A stretch of DNA of 64,000 bases from Calothrix sp. 336/3. GTDB lineage: Bacteria; Cyanobacteriota; Cyanobacteriia; Cyanobacteriales; Nostocaceae. Numbering within the stretch: the stretch's first letter is position 1; each line of letters begins with the position of its first letter. The stretch is taken from the NCBI RefSeq assembly GCF_000734895.2, contig NZ_CP011382.1:3884700-3948699 (forward strand), given 5' to 3'. This document shows, piece after piece, positions 10,214-20,378 of this stretch. Below the pieces are notes generated by a model. The model was not told the DNA's origin. It searched no databases and was given only the letters and a program-made list of their open reading frames with translations. The position numbers and the translations under genes were made by a program.

Positions 10214-11278
10214 ATGACTCATTCCTTGTTCCCTGTAATCCTTGCTGGTGGTAAAGGTGAGCGTTTTTGGCCCCTGAGTCGCCAAACTAGACCGAAGCAA
10301 TTTTTATGTCTTGATGGCACAGATAGAAGCCTCTTACAAGCTACAGCTGACCGCCTGCTACCCTTGGCAGCAGATGGAAACAACCTATGGGTAATTACCT
10401 CTAGTGCGATCGCAGGTGGAGTCAAAACTCAGTTGCCTGACTTGCCACCAGAAAATCTGCTGATTGAATCACAGGGAAGGGACACTGCCGCCGCCGTTGC
10501 CTGGGCTAGTCTGGAAATCCAAAAGCGTTATGGTGATGATGCAATCATCGGCTTTTTCCCGGCTGACCACTGGATTGCTGACCAAGAGATGTTTGCAAAG
10601 ACACTCAGTGCTGCGGCTGAATTAGCAGCATCGACAGCAGCAATTGTCACACTCGGAATTAAACCTGCTTTTCCTTCAACTGGCTATGGCTACATAGAGC
10701 AGGGCGAAGTAGTTGGTAGCTTTAATGACTTGCCAGCTTACCGTGTGAACCGTTTTACAGAAAAACCTGACCGAGAAACGGCAGAGACTTTTCTGGCGAC
10801 GGGACGTTTTAGCTGGAATAGTGGAATGTTTATTTTCCGTGCGGGTGTGGTTCTCAAGGAACTTTATACCCATGCTCCAGAAATCATTGAACCCATAGAA
10901 AAGTATGGTTCTGATATCTATCCTCAGCTACCTAAGAAGAGTATAGACTATGCCCTCATGGAAAAAACCAACTTAGCATATGTTTTACCTGCGGAGTTTG
11001 GTTGGGATGATTTAGGCGATTGGAATGCCATCGAACGTTTACTCAAAACAGATGATACACCCAATGTGGAATTAGCGACCCATGTTGGCTTAGATACACA
11101 GGGTGCGATTATTTACGCCACCGATCCCGAAGATGTAATTGTTACTATCGGTTTGGAAGACGTGGTGATTGTGCGCGATCGCAACACTACCCTGATAGTA
11201 AAAAAAGACCGTACCCAAGAAATTAAACAGGTACTCAAAACCTTACAAAACGACTCCCGGTTTACAGATTTGTTGTAA
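10214..11278 (+). CDS. manC: mannose-1-phosphate guanylyltransferase
   Basis: Makes GDP-mannose from mannose-1-phosphate and GTP, for exopolysaccharide, lipopolysaccharide and glycoprotein sugars. The 354-residue protein opens with the nucleotidyltransferase signature LAGGKGERFWPLSR and PKQFL. It also has FFPADHWI, the FTEKPD block and WNSGMF typical of the ManC/RfbM family. It lacks the C-terminal phosphomannose isomerase domain found in bifunctional forms, so it is the short monofunctional type. A small palindrome ACACT-TGT-AGTGT (10177-10189) lies in the 117-bp gap to the divergent LCP gene and could be an operator, but it is short. Confidence 0.9.
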   Translation: MTHSLFPVILAGGKGERFWPLSRQTRPKQFLCLDGTDRSLLQATADRLLPLAADGNNLWVITSSAIAGGVKTQLPDLPPENLLIESQGRDTAAAVAWASLEIQKRYGDDAIIGFFPADHWIADQEMFAKTLSAAAELAASTAAIVTLGIKPAFPSTGYGYIEQGEVVGSFNDLPAYRVNRFTEKPDRETAETFLATGRFSWNSGMFIFRAGVVLKELYTHAPEIIEPIEKYGSDIYPQLPKKSIDYALMEKTNLAYVLPAEFGWDDLGDWNAIERLLKTDDTPNVELATHVGLDTQGAIIYATDPEDVIVTIGLEDVVIVRDRNTTLIVKKDRTQEIKQVLKTLQNDSRFTDLL

Positions 11279-11648
11279 ACAGCTAATGGCTAATAGCTGA
11301 TCGCTAGTAGCTAATAACCGTTTACTCTATAAACTTTCCACCCTAGGCAGAAGCACATAGGTGTTTTTGCTTGTATAACATAGACTGTGAGCTTTTGTAA
11401 GCCAAAGCAGTCATGTTTATCAGTTATTGGGAGCATCCAGCCATCACCATGGCAATTAATTCTATTATTGCCGATCAAAATTATATTTATCTGTAAAAAG
11501 ATAATTCTCTCCATCATCATGATGGGGAATGGGTGACGGGTAGATTGTTCTGACTGCAACTTACCTTTTCCCCAAATAAACCCTTCTGTGGGGTGGTGAG
11601 CAAAGTCTAACCACCCTTTCACCTTTCCTCTTCTCCCTTGTTTCCCCT
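11279..11648. other. intergenic region, no gene recognised
   Basis: Begins with a run of imperfect CTAAT/TAGCT repeats just after the manC stop. A 103-codon frame on the minus strand (11311-11622) has no recognisable domain or ribosome-binding site and is probably chance. It holds the promoter of the UbiB-type gene, but no clear -35/-10 can be assigned. Confidence 0.5.
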
Positions 11649-13295
11649 ATGTTTCTTACCCAAACAGTTCCTCGTCAAAGAGAAATCATTGAAGTCCTCC
11701 TCCGCAATGGTTGGGACTATATGCGTAGGTTGCTGACTGGTGGGAAAGCGGATGAACCCCAATTACCGACACCAGCAGTGTTGAAAAATATTTTGGTGGA
11801 TTTGGGACCCGTTTATGTGAAATTAGGACAACTGCTCTCGACTCGTCCGGATTTGTTGGGTAAAGCTTACATTGAAGAACTTTCAACCCTACAAAGCGAA
11901 GTTCCTCCCCTACCTTGGTCGGAAGTGGAAGTGATGATTCGACAACAATTTCCTCAGCCCCTGCCGGAAATTTTTAGTAATATTAATCACACACCTGTAG
12001 CTGCTGGTTCTATTGCTCAAGTGCATCGTGCCACCTTAATTGATGGTCAGGAAGTGGCTCTCAAGGTGCAGCGCCCAGGAATTGATGTAACTGTGAACCG
12101 TGATATTACGTTAATTCAGGGTATCGCAGATATTGTAGCACGGACAGATTTTGGGCAAATGTATGAAATTAAGGCGATCGCCGAGGAATTCTGTAAAGCT
12201 TTAGAAGACGAATTAGATTTTACCCGTGAAGCTGCTTTTACTGACCAAATGCGGCAAAATCTTTTACAAAGTCGTTGGTTTGATCCCAAACAGATAGTGA
12301 TTGCGGGAATTAACTGGGAATTGACGACACCGAAATTATTAGTGATGGAATGGTTGAATGGAGTACCAATTTTATCAGCTAAATTTCATGCTCAGGAAGA
12401 TGGCAAAGATCCAGAAACCGAACGCAAGGAAATAACCACTTTATTATTTCGTGCATTTTCTCAACAAATCTATATTGATGGTTTTTTTCACGCTGATCCC
12501 CACCCTGGAAATATATTTTACCTCCAAGATGGTCAGGTGGCTTTAATTGATTGTGGGATGGTGGGGAGACTTGACCCACGAACGCAGCAAGTATTGACAG
12601 AATTACTCTTAGCAATAGTTGATATTGACGCTCAACGTTGTGCCCAATTAACTTTACTCTTAGCTAATGGCAAGCAGTCGGTAAATTTATCTCGTTTAGA
12701 AGCTGACTATGACCGCATGCTACGGAAATATTATAATTTAAGCTTGTCAAAGTTAAACTTTTCCCAGGTTGTTTATGAAATTTTCCAAATAGCCAGAAAT
12801 AATAAGATTCGTTTACCTAGTAATATTGGACTGTATGCAAAAACCATTGCCAATTTAGAAGGATTAGCACGAGCATTTAATCCCGAAATAAACTTTATTG
12901 ATGAGATTCAACCTCTATTAACAGACTTATTTAGACGGCAATTAGTAGGAGATGCTCCAGTGCGATCGCTGCTACGAACTGCCCTCGATTTAAAAAGTCT
13001 TTCCCTCCAATCTCCCCGCCAAGTGGAATTACTTTTAGATAGAATTACCTCGGAAGCTTTACAATGGAATATTTCTATCAGTGGCTTAGATAGTCTCCGT
13101 CGCACCACCGATGATGCTGCCAACCGTCTATCATTTAGTATTGTTGTCGGTTCTTTAATTATGGGTGCTGCAATTATTTCTACTGGAGCGCAAACCACCC
13201 AATTATCTTATATCAGTAATATTTTATTTGCCGCAGCTAGTTTATTGGGTTTGTGGTTGATTTTGAGTATTTTACGTTCCGGAAGATTAAGGTAA
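11649..13295 (+). CDS. ABC1/UbiB family atypical kinase
   Basis: A 548-residue membrane-associated atypical kinase/ATPase of the ABC1K family. Members support quinone and prenyl-lipid metabolism and photosynthetic membranes in cyanobacteria and plastids. Visible family marks are the KxGQ motif in VKLGQLLSTRPDLL, the alanine-rich nucleotide loop AAGSIAQVH (about 118-126), the catalytic-loop equivalent FFHADPHPGN, and the metal-binding DCGMVG. Two hydrophobic segments close the protein (SIVVGSLIMGAAIISTG and ILFAAASLLGLWLILSIL), as usual for the family. Cyanobacterial genomes have several paralogs; the specific lipid target cannot be inferred. Transcribed alone, convergent with sdhA. Confidence 0.9.
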   Translation: MFLTQTVPRQREIIEVLLRNGWDYMRRLLTGGKADEPQLPTPAVLKNILVDLGPVYVKLGQLLSTRPDLLGKAYIEELSTLQSEVPPLPWSEVEVMIRQQFPQPLPEIFSNINHTPVAAGSIAQVHRATLIDGQEVALKVQRPGIDVTVNRDITLIQGIADIVARTDFGQMYEIKAIAEEFCKALEDELDFTREAAFTDQMRQNLLQSRWFDPKQIVIAGINWELTTPKLLVMEWLNGVPILSAKFHAQEDGKDPETERKEITTLLFRAFSQQIYIDGFFHADPHPGNIFYLQDGQVALIDCGMVGRLDPRTQQVLTELLLAIVDIDAQRCAQLTLLLANGKQSVNLSRLEADYDRMLRKYYNLSLSKLNFSQVVYEIFQIARNNKIRLPSNIGLYAKTIANLEGLARAFNPEINFIDEIQPLLTDLFRRQLVGDAPVRSLLRTALDLKSLSLQSPRQVELLLDRITSEALQWNISISGLDSLRRTTDDAANRLSFSIVVGSLIMGAAIISTGAQTTQLSYISNILFAAASLLGLWLILSILRSGRLR

Positions 13296-13518
13296 TAGGT
13301 AAAGGAAAGCTTGGTGTCTAGTTGGAGAATTATTATTACCATTCTATTGAAGTATATTTCAAAAACTCACCTCCCTCTCCTGACTGAAAAGAGGGGGAGA
13401 TAGAGTATCACTTTATTGGGGTGAGGAAAATGTGTCACCTATGAGATTGAAAACCCCGATAAATTTAGGAAAATTAATCAACATACACTATTTTTACCTA
13501 CTCCATACAATCATCAAT

Positions 13519-15246
13519 TCAATATTTTCTTTCTTGGGGTTGAAACATAGTAATTGTGACTGGACAATATTGAATATCAACACCAGCAGGTGAATAATAA
13601 GCGAAGGTATGTTGCAGGAAATTAGTATCATCTCTATCGGGAAAATCTTCTCGGAAATGGGCACCACGACTTTCCTTACGATTATAAGCAGAGGTCAGAA
13701 TTATTTTTCCGACTACCATCAAACTCTGCAATTCCAAGGCTTCAATTAACTCCGTATTCCAATCTTTCCCCTTATCATCTAAATAAATTTCCGAGTATTG
13801 TTGTTGTAATTCTTGGATTTTTTCCAAACCTTGCTGCATTAATTCTTGGGTGCGGAATACACCACAATACTCAGTCATAGTATCTTGGAAACTTTGGCGA
13901 ATTTGATTAATCCGATATTTTCCAGCTTGATCAATCAAACCTTGAATTTGTTCTTGCGCTTCTCGGATGTAGCGTTGCTCATCGATGTGGGGTAGTTTGC
14001 GGTTTTGCACATATTGAGCGATCGCCGCTCCGGTTCTTTTTCCGTAAACCACACATTCGAGGAGAGAATTGCTACCTAAACGGTTGCCTCCATGTACGGA
14101 TACACAGGAAGTTTCCCCAGCAGCAAAAAACCCTTCCACCAAACCATTACCACTACTACGCACCCGCCCATCAGTGTTTACTGGGATACCACCCATACAG
14201 TAATGAATTGTCGGACGAACTGGCATTGGTTGGGTGACAGCATCCACTCCCACCAAACGGTGTGCCTCTTCCCAACAGAATGGCACTCGACTCATGATTT
14301 TTTCCTTACCCATGTGTCGCAAATCTAGATACACGTAGGCTCCTCCCGCACTACCGTCAGGATTAATACCACGACCTGCGCGAATCTCGTAGGCGATCGC
14401 CCGTGAGGTAATATCTCTTGGTGCTAATTCCATCCGACTAGGAGCATATCTTTCCATGAAGCGCTCCCCCTCACTATTAATCAAGTAGGCTCCCTCTCCC
14501 CGCACAGCTTCGGAAATTAACACACCTACTGGATACAACCCTGTGGGATGAAACTGCACAAACTCCATATCCTCTAGGGGTAAACCAGCCAAAGCCGTCA
14601 TAGCTAATCCATCACCCGTAGAAGCGTAATCGTTGGAAGTTGTATTATATACCCGACCATAGCCACCGGTGGCAAACATCACTGCCTTTGCCCTTACCAC
14701 TTCCAAATGACCATCTAAAAGATGATACATCACGACACCCTTAGCTTGACCATCTTCTAAAATCAAGCGCATTACGTACCATTCCTGGTAAATTTGCACA
14801 CCATAACGCCGCAAATTATTCACCAATTCATGCAAAATAGCGTGACCAGTTTTATCGGCAGCATAACAGGTACGGTTATGGGAATGCCCACCAAAAGCCC
14901 TTTGAGCGATGCGACCATCCGGGAGGCGAGAAAATAACACTCCCATATGTTCCAAATCAATCACCACATCTGGCGCTTCTTGAGTAAGAATTGCGACAGC
15001 ATCCTGATCAGCTAAGTAATCAGAACCCTTAACAGTATCAAAAGCGTGAGCTTCCCAACTGTCCGACTCATCAACGTTTTTTAAGGACGCAGCCATTCCC
15101 CCCTGAGCAGCTACGGAATGGGAGCGAATGGGGTGAGTCTTAGCAACAACTGCAACATTTAACTGGGGGTTAGTACGGGCGATTTCTACCGCCGCACGGC
15201 ATCCAGCCAACCCACCCCCGACTATAATGACATCATGTTCGAGCAT
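13519..15246 (-). CDS. sdhA: succinate dehydrogenase/fumarate reductase flavoprotein subunit
   Basis: The catalytic FAD subunit that oxidises succinate to fumarate and feeds the quinone pool of the thylakoid/plasma membrane. 575 residues are counted from the ATG at 15246; the longer frame adds 16 residues ([14 protein letters not shown]...) ahead of the conserved beginning and is disfavoured. The FAD fold IIVGGGLAG (7-15), the flavin-linking histidine in [10 protein letters not shown] (H43), the substrate-binding [23 protein letters not shown] and the C-terminal [13 protein letters not shown] are all visible, so it is intact. No sdhB or membrane anchor gene adjoins it; scattered sdh genes are normal in cyanobacteria. 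L-aspartate oxidase (NadB) is a relative, but the [10 protein letters not shown] context and length favour SdhA. Confidence 0.88.
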   Translation of the reverse strand: MLEHDVIIVGGGLAGCRAAVEIARTNPQLNVAVVAKTHPIRSHSVAAQGGMAASLKNVDESDSWEAHAFDTVKGSDYLADQDAVAILTQEAPDVVIDLEHMGVLFSRLPDGRIAQRAFGGHSHNRTCYAADKTGHAILHELVNNLRRYGVQIYQEWYVMRLILEDGQAKGVVMYHLLDGHLEVVRAKAVMFATGGYGRVYNTTSNDYASTGDGLAMTALAGLPLEDMEFVQFHPTGLYPVGVLISEAVRGEGAYLINSEGERFMERYAPSRMELAPRDITSRAIAYEIRAGRGINPDGSAGGAYVYLDLRHMGKEKIMSRVPFCWEEAHRLVGVDAVTQPMPVRPTIHYCMGGIPVNTDGRVRSSGNGLVEGFFAAGETSCVSVHGGNRLGSNSLLECVVYGKRTGAAIAQYVQNRKLPHIDEQRYIREAQEQIQGLIDQAGKYRINQIRQSFQDTMTEYCGVFRTQELMQQGLEKIQELQQQYSEIYLDDKGKDWNTELIEALELQSLMVVGKIILTSAYNRKESRGAHFREDFPDRDDTNFLQHTFAYYSPAGVDIQYCPVTITMFQPQERKY

Positions 15247-15570
15247 ATTTAGCCCCTGACTGCAAAAAGGTGCTTTTCTATTGTAAAGATACAAATATCG
15301 AGTCAGTGAGGGAAAATATTTTTGATGGTGCTTGAAGGTTTTAGTTCTACAACTGTATAGATATTCCTTGGTGGGTTTTGTCGTGGCGATCGCGTGTCAA
15401 TCCTTTTCTCCTTGCTAGGAGCATATTTTCCATTCGTCTGTTGTTGACACCAAGATTACCTAAAGCTACATAGAGTTATACATTGTTATGGAAAATACCA
15501 TTATGGAATTTGCCTAACTCCTACTAGGAGATAGAATTTATCTGCACTATATAAATAGTCTCTCAAGAAT

Positions 15571-15605
15571 AGACCTCTAGTAAACATATAATTTACTAAA
15601 GGTCT
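15571..15605 (-). terminator. long hairpin downstream of FG-GAP gene
   Basis: A 14-bp inverted repeat with one mismatch (AGACCTCTAGTAAA with TTTACTAAAGGTCT, loop CATATAA) sits 70 bp beyond the stop of the FG-GAP gene. No clean T-run follows on the minus strand (ATTCTTGAGA), so it may be a weak terminator or an mRNA 3' stabiliser. The remainder of 15247-15674 contains the sdhA promoter region and no gene. Confidence 0.5.
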
Positions 15606-15674
15606 AAATATATAGGATTAGAAACAAGAAACAATATTCCCTATTCCTTGACAATCTCACTTCAACCATTCAGC

Positions 15675-16877
15675 CTAATAGACATACCAATTGCTACTTA
15701 GAGATGGGAGGAATGTTCCATTGGCAGTAGTATTATTCATAGTCCATTGGGCAGTTTCACCTGTTTCCGGATTACGCCAAAAAATATCTGTTTTGCCATC
15801 ATTATTGGTGTCACCAATAGAAGGTTTCCAAGCAGTATTAGTTGTGGGTAAGAATGCAGCAGTTCCAATGGTAGTACCATCCATTAACCAAGCTGTATTT
15901 TCACCCGTTCTATTGTTGTGCCAAAAAACATCTGTTTTCCCATCACCGTTAAAATCACCAATGGATGATTTCCAGTCACCACCAAGCTTTTGTAAGGAAG
16001 CAGAATTAACGAAAATACCATTCATCAACCAGACAGAGTTCTCTCCAGTACGGGAATTTCGCCAGAGAATATCTGTTCTACCATCTCCGTTAAAGTCTCC
16101 CGCTGTGGATTCCCAAGCAGCATCTAATTTGGAAAGTGAGTAACTTGATACCCTAGTTCCATCCATAAACCAAATGGTATTTTCTCCCGTTATTTTGTTG
16201 CGCCAAAAGATATCATTTTTGCCATCTCCGTTGAAATCAACAACATTAGAAGTCCAATTAGATGAAGTTTTAGGTAAATATGCAGCAGTTAAAACCTTGG
16301 TATCATCCATTAACCAAACTGCATTATCACCATTATTTTTATTGCGCCACAGAACATCTGATTTGCCATCACCGTTGAAATCACCAATGGTAAAATTCCA
16401 AGAGCTATCTACTTTTTGAATAACATTTTCTGAGGCAATTCTATTACCATCCATTATCCAAATAGTATTGTCTCCTGTGGTTTTGTTATGCCAAAAGATA
16501 TCAGTTTTTCCATCTCGATTAAAATCAGCAAAGGCGAAATCCCAACCAGAGTTTACCTTAATTAAGCGACTGGCATTTACTTGATTACCATCAATTAACC
16601 AAACAGCTGTTTCTCCTGTTTGAGTATTGCGCCAAAATTTATCGGCTTTACCATCACCGTTAAAGTCAGCAAAAACTGCCGGATTACTAAATAAAGAGTT
16701 GGGATTAGAGTTTTTGTAAGATTTGGAAATAGATTTATCGCTCGAGAGAGATTGAGCAGAACGTCCCAAGCTTAAACCTAAATTGCTATCAGATAGAGTC
16801 TGATTTACAGAAAATGATGTATATTTAGAGGCATCAATATTCGTGGATAGCTCAGATGCTTTGTAATTGGTTGACAT
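15675..16877 (-). CDS. FG-GAP/VCBS-type seven-repeat propeller protein (copy B)
   Basis: 400 residues. After a Ser/Asn-rich ~70-residue head with no classical signal peptide come seven ~46-residue repeats of the form DFNGDGKTDIFWRNxxTGENxxWLMDG. Each repeat carries a DxNxDGxxD calcium-binding loop. Seven repeats predict a closed seven-blade integrin-alpha-like propeller that needs calcium. The protein ends in NWYVY. Its tandem neighbour is a paralog with the same layout. Such proteins are common and mostly secreted or surface-located in cyanobacteria; the role (adhesion, carbohydrate or protein binding) is not known. The route out of the cell is unclear without a signal peptide. The ATG start matches the paralog's preferred start. 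Confidence 0.85.
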   Translation of the reverse strand: MSTNYKASELSTNIDASKYTSFSVNQTLSDSNLGLSLGRSAQSLSSDKSISKSYKNSNPNSLFSNPAVFADFNGDGKADKFWRNTQTGETAVWLIDGNQVNASRLIKVNSGWDFAFADFNRDGKTDIFWHNKTTGDNTIWIMDGNRIASENVIQKVDSSWNFTIGDFNGDGKSDVLWRNKNNGDNAVWLMDDTKVLTAAYLPKTSSNWTSNVVDFNGDGKNDIFWRNKITGENTIWFMDGTRVSSYSLSKLDAAWESTAGDFNGDGRTDILWRNSRTGENSVWLMNGIFVNSASLQKLGGDWKSSIGDFNGDGKTDVFWHNNRTGENTAWLMDGTTIGTAAFLPTTNTAWKPSIGDTNNDGKTDIFWRNPETGETAQWTMNNTTANGTFLPSLSSNWYVY

Positions 16878-17097
16878 AAAATCTGCTGATGATGGTTAGT
16901 CATAATTTTTTAAACTATTTTTCTATCTTTTTTTGTCGTTGACTAACAATTAAAAAAACAGCAAATGTTATCGACTATACTATTTTGAAATACAAAAAAG
17001 AAAAACATTATATCTTGATAATAATGATATTATTCTGATAAATACTGAATCGATAATTACAGGTTTACTTATACAAAATAATCATCATCAGGAGAAA

Positions 17098-17124
17098 TAT
17101 CCCCCTAATTAAAGAGGGATAATT
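17098..17124 (-). terminator. weak hairpin downstream of FG-GAP copy A
   Basis: TATCCC (17098-17103) pairs with GGGATA (17116-17121) about 45 bp beyond the stop codon, followed on the minus strand by TTTCTCC. A short stem; low confidence as a terminator. Confidence 0.35.
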
Positions 17125-17165
17125 AATGAAGAATGGTCAGCTAAACCATTCCAATGACCTTTGAT

Positions 17166-18374
17166 TTAGAATGTATACCAGTCCTTGCCAAGAGTTGGTA
17201 AAGCTTTAGGAGTAGAATTAGTTCCAGTAATAATGACTACAGAGTTTTCACCTGTTTGATAATTACGGAAGAACATATCAGTTTTGCCATCACCGTTGGT
17301 ATCACTAATACTTGGTGTCCAAGCAGCATTAGGTGCATTCACTGCACTTTGGAAAATGACGTTACCACCATCCATTACCCATGCTTGACCCTTACCTGTT
17401 TCTTGGTCATACCAGAGAATATCACTCTTCCCATTACCATCGAAATCACCGATGTATGCTTTACCTTTAGTGGCTGTCAAGTTTTTAGTAGAAGCGATTT
17501 TACTACCATTCATTAACCACATTTTGTTTTCTCCGGTAGTCTTGTTGTGCCAGAGAATATCAGTTTTGTAGGTGAAGTCAAAATCACCTAAGGTTGCTTC
17601 CCAATCTGTACCCATCGTTGTTAAGGAAGCACCTGTTGCTTTAGTACCATTCATCAACCAAGCTGCGTTTTCTCCTGTGGATTGATTTCGCCAGAAAATA
17701 TCTGTTTTGCCGTCACCGTTAAAATCAACAACATTAGCAGTCCAATTACTGTTTACAGTTTGTAAAAACGAACCAGAAGTAACTTTATTGCCATTCATTA
17801 ACCAAACAGCATTTTCGCCAGTTGATTTATTGCGCCATAAAACATCTGTTTTGCGATCGCCATTGAAATCACCAATACTCGCATCCCAATCAGTACCTAA
17901 ATTTGCCAAGGAGGTTTCTGAGGCAATCGCTGCACCATTCATTAACCACACTGTATTAGCACCAGTGGCTTTATTGCGCCATAAAATATCTGTTTTACCG
18001 TCACTATTGAAGTCGCCAATTTTGAAATCCCACTCCCGACCCATGGTTTTGACAAAGCCAGCAGAAGCAACTTTATCACCATTCATTAACCAAATAGCGT
18101 TTTCTCCAGTGCTGGCATTCCGCCACATTTTATCATTTTTGCCATCACCATTAAAGTCAGCAAAAATTGCTGCACTTGTATATATGGGGTTAGGATTTTT
18201 TAATGTTGCATTTGTGGATACGGAATTAGTTGATAATGTTGAAGATGAACTTTTGGAAGTTGCAGAGTAGGAAGAAATATTTAAATCACCTGCTCCTAAA
18301 TCATTTTTAGTAGTAACGGGAACAAAGCTTGATACTGAAATTTCGTTGCTAGAAGAGTTTGTCTTAGTCAACAT
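17166..18374 (-). CDS. FG-GAP/VCBS-type seven-repeat propeller protein (copy A)
   Basis: 402 residues from the ATG at 18374 (MLTKTNSSSNE...). A GTG at 18404 would add ten residues and has AAAAGG too close to it. The architecture is the same as the downstream copy: a Ser/Thr-rich head (about 65 residues) and seven repeats with the core WRNxxTGENAVWLMNG. Calcium loops are degenerate in repeats 3 (DFNGDRKTD) and 5 (DFDFTYKTD), and the seventh repeat drifts (FFRNYQTGENSVVIITG). Tandem duplication is the simplest origin of the pair, 288 bp apart. The two are likely transcribed separately, as each is followed by its own hairpin. Function unknown; calcium-dependent surface binding is an inference from the fold. 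Confidence 0.85.
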   Translation of the reverse strand: MLTKTNSSSNEISVSSFVPVTTKNDLGAGDLNISSYSATSKSSSSTLSTNSVSTNATLKNPNPIYTSAAIFADFNGDGKNDKMWRNASTGENAIWLMNGDKVASAGFVKTMGREWDFKIGDFNSDGKTDILWRNKATGANTVWLMNGAAIASETSLANLGTDWDASIGDFNGDRKTDVLWRNKSTGENAVWLMNGNKVTSGSFLQTVNSNWTANVVDFNGDGKTDIFWRNQSTGENAAWLMNGTKATGASLTTMGTDWEATLGDFDFTYKTDILWHNKTTGENKMWLMNGSKIASTKNLTATKGKAYIGDFDGNGKSDILWYDQETGKGQAWVMDGGNVIFQSAVNAPNAAWTPSISDTNGDGKTDMFFRNYQTGENSVVIITGTNSTPKALPTLGKDWYTF

Positions 18375-18916
18375 GGCATTTTTATTTAGACAAGTGGTAT
18401 TCACCCTTTTAGCGGGTTTTATCCCATCTCTTCAAGTGTTAGTTAATAACATATTAGCGATTTTAATATTTTCTTAAGAATTGCAAAAAATGTGATTTAA
18501 AAATAAAGTTTAACTAATGAACTAACTAACTTTTATCAAGTCTGCTTTGATAAAAATAGCTACATTTCAAAAATATTATTAGCAAGCATGAATACCGTTA
18601 AAATGGAAAAAGTATTATATGGAATTATTTAATAGTTTGAGGCATATTTATATTTATAAAAATGTTCATACAATGATATTTATGTGTAACAGTAAGATTA
18701 CTATTTGATTTTTAAGTATATGGATTTTCTCCGTGTTCTCAAAGAATATCGAAGAAGTTAACAATGTTATTTATAGCGGAACTATTCGTGTAGCACTCAA
18801 TGGCTCCATTAGCTTGTTAAACAATGGGGAATAGGGATTTTCCCCTGGAGTGTCTCACCCATGCTGAGGGAAATTACAGAAACTTATACAAAATTAAAAA
18901 ATTTTAAATATACTTT
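18375..18916. other. intergenic region, promoter of FG-GAP copy A
   Basis: Very AT-rich, no gene recognised. It contains the upstream region of the FG-GAP gene and the end of the convergently placed methyltransferase unit. A 64-codon plus-strand frame from 18861 overlaps the methyltransferase antisense and is not believed. Confidence 0.45.
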
Positions 18917-19876
18917 TCAGCTATCCATATTTAGATTCATCCATACAGGGGAAAAAGTATCGGTAGAGATATTTGTGGATTCACTACTTTGTGTATTTTT
19001 AAATAATGCTGTAAATGCACCAGCCCCTAGATTGGTTTGGGGAAATATTCTGTAACAAGGAATGCTACTCAAGTGGGATTGATAATGAGATAAATGAGGA
19101 ATTTCTACAGATATAAATTCTGGAAAGCGTTTCAAAAACCACTGACACACTTCTTCATTTTCTTCGGGTGAGTAGGTACAAGTCATGTAAGCAAGATAAC
19201 CGTTTGATTTTACGAGTCTAGAGGAGTTAGCAATTATCCGCTTTTGTCGATTAGCACTTTTATTAATTAAACTAGCATGGAAACATCCTAAAGCTTTGTC
19301 GCCCTTAGCTAGTAGAGATTGTCCACTACAGGGTGCATCGACTAAAACTAAATCACTGGATTGGGGAATTTGAGTAGCAAATATACTTGAATCTGCGTTT
19401 ACAATTACAGAAGGTTTGATGTGACAGCGTTTAAAATTAGAAATTAGCATCCCTAAACGTTTGCCAATTACTTCATTGCTAATTAATAATTCTGGTTGAA
19501 ATAATTTCCAGGCAAAAATGCTTTTACCTCCAGGTGCTGCACACATATCAAAAATGATTTTTACTGGTTCCTGAATAGCTAACAACACGGAAGCGGCAAA
19601 TACAGAAGAAAAATCTAAGCAATAATAATAACCTTGTTCATGGAGAGAGTGTTTTCCTGGTTTCTCTGGTAAGGATAACCTGTCTATAAATTGTGGTTGC
19701 CATGGAGTCGGAGTTTCCGTGAGAAAGGGGGATGTCGCAAGTTTTGCTTGACACCAAAGAATGCAGGGTGAAAAGGATTGGGGATTGGCTAAAGCATCGA
19801 GAAACTTTTCTTGTTCTTCGGAGTTGGGAAATAAACGTTTACTGAGCTTGAGTAATAGATTGGAAGGTGTCCCCAT
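18917..19876 (-). CDS. RsmB/NOL1/NOP2/Sun-family RNA cytosine-5 methyltransferase
   Basis: 319 residues. The SAM-binding motif MCAAPGGKSIF, the catalytic motif DAPCSGQSLL and the second conserved cysteine in MTCTYSPEENEE are all present, so both cysteines of the m5C mechanism are retained. The protein lacks the N-terminal NusB-like domain of RsmB and the C-terminal PUA-like extension of RsmF. It is therefore a short single-domain member, widespread in cyanobacteria; the RNA target (16S rRNA or tRNA) cannot be told. Divergent from ftsX. Confidence 0.85.
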   Translation of the reverse strand: MGTPSNLLLKLSKRLFPNSEEQEKFLDALANPQSFSPCILWCQAKLATSPFLTETPTPWQPQFIDRLSLPEKPGKHSLHEQGYYYCLDFSSVFAASVLLAIQEPVKIIFDMCAAPGGKSIFAWKLFQPELLISNEVIGKRLGMLISNFKRCHIKPSVIVNADSSIFATQIPQSSDLVLVDAPCSGQSLLAKGDKALGCFHASLINKSANRQKRIIANSSRLVKSNGYLAYMTCTYSPEENEEVCQWFLKRFPEFISVEIPHLSHYQSHLSSIPCYRIFPQTNLGAGAFTALFKNTQSSESTNISTDTFSPVWMNLNMDS

Positions 19877-20378
19877 TTCTGAAATTTCATCTGACAGGTA
19901 TACTTACAGACTAAAAGCTGATGTCAACTATTGCAAGTATGAGTTATGGGGAAAATCACTGTGTAAGTGACAGAATTTATCTGATTAAAGAGTCAAGCTA
20001 TCACAAATCATAAATTATACAAACAAGAGCAATAATCCTTATTCTCATCTAGCTGTAATTCATGTAGACACGGAGTTGCTTCCCCTAGGGTATTGTTCCG
20101 ACATCGTATACTTTGACATCAGTTTTATAACTAAATCTACGATGTCCTTAAACCTGTATCATCTGTGGCGCATTTAATTTGTATACTAGACGCGGGTAAG
20201 CCCACCCTCGAACTTTGATATTTTTCATTTATACAACTTAGCTGCCCATCATCTGAATATACATCCTTCCAGCTTTTCTCTGAGAAGTTTTCCTGATTTT
20301 GGGGCATTTCCTAGGAGCCAATAGTTAAAATACTGGTTATTCTTAAGGGAAAATACATAATTTGAGTGCGGGTGTGAT
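19877..20378. other. divergent intergenic region, methyltransferase / ftsX
   Basis: About 500 bp with no gene recognised. Both flanking genes start from it, so promoters for each strand are expected here. No clear operator could be assigned by eye. Confidence 0.45.

Noticed and set aside
11311..11622. 103-codon minus-strand frame between manC and the UbiB-type gene
   Set aside because: No family resemblance, no ribosome-binding site, and unlike neighbours in amino-acid composition.
13371..13400. CTCCCTCT...AGAGGGGGAG as a terminator between UbiB-type gene and sdhA
   Set aside because: Arms do not pair in register without bulges and no T-run follows on either strand.
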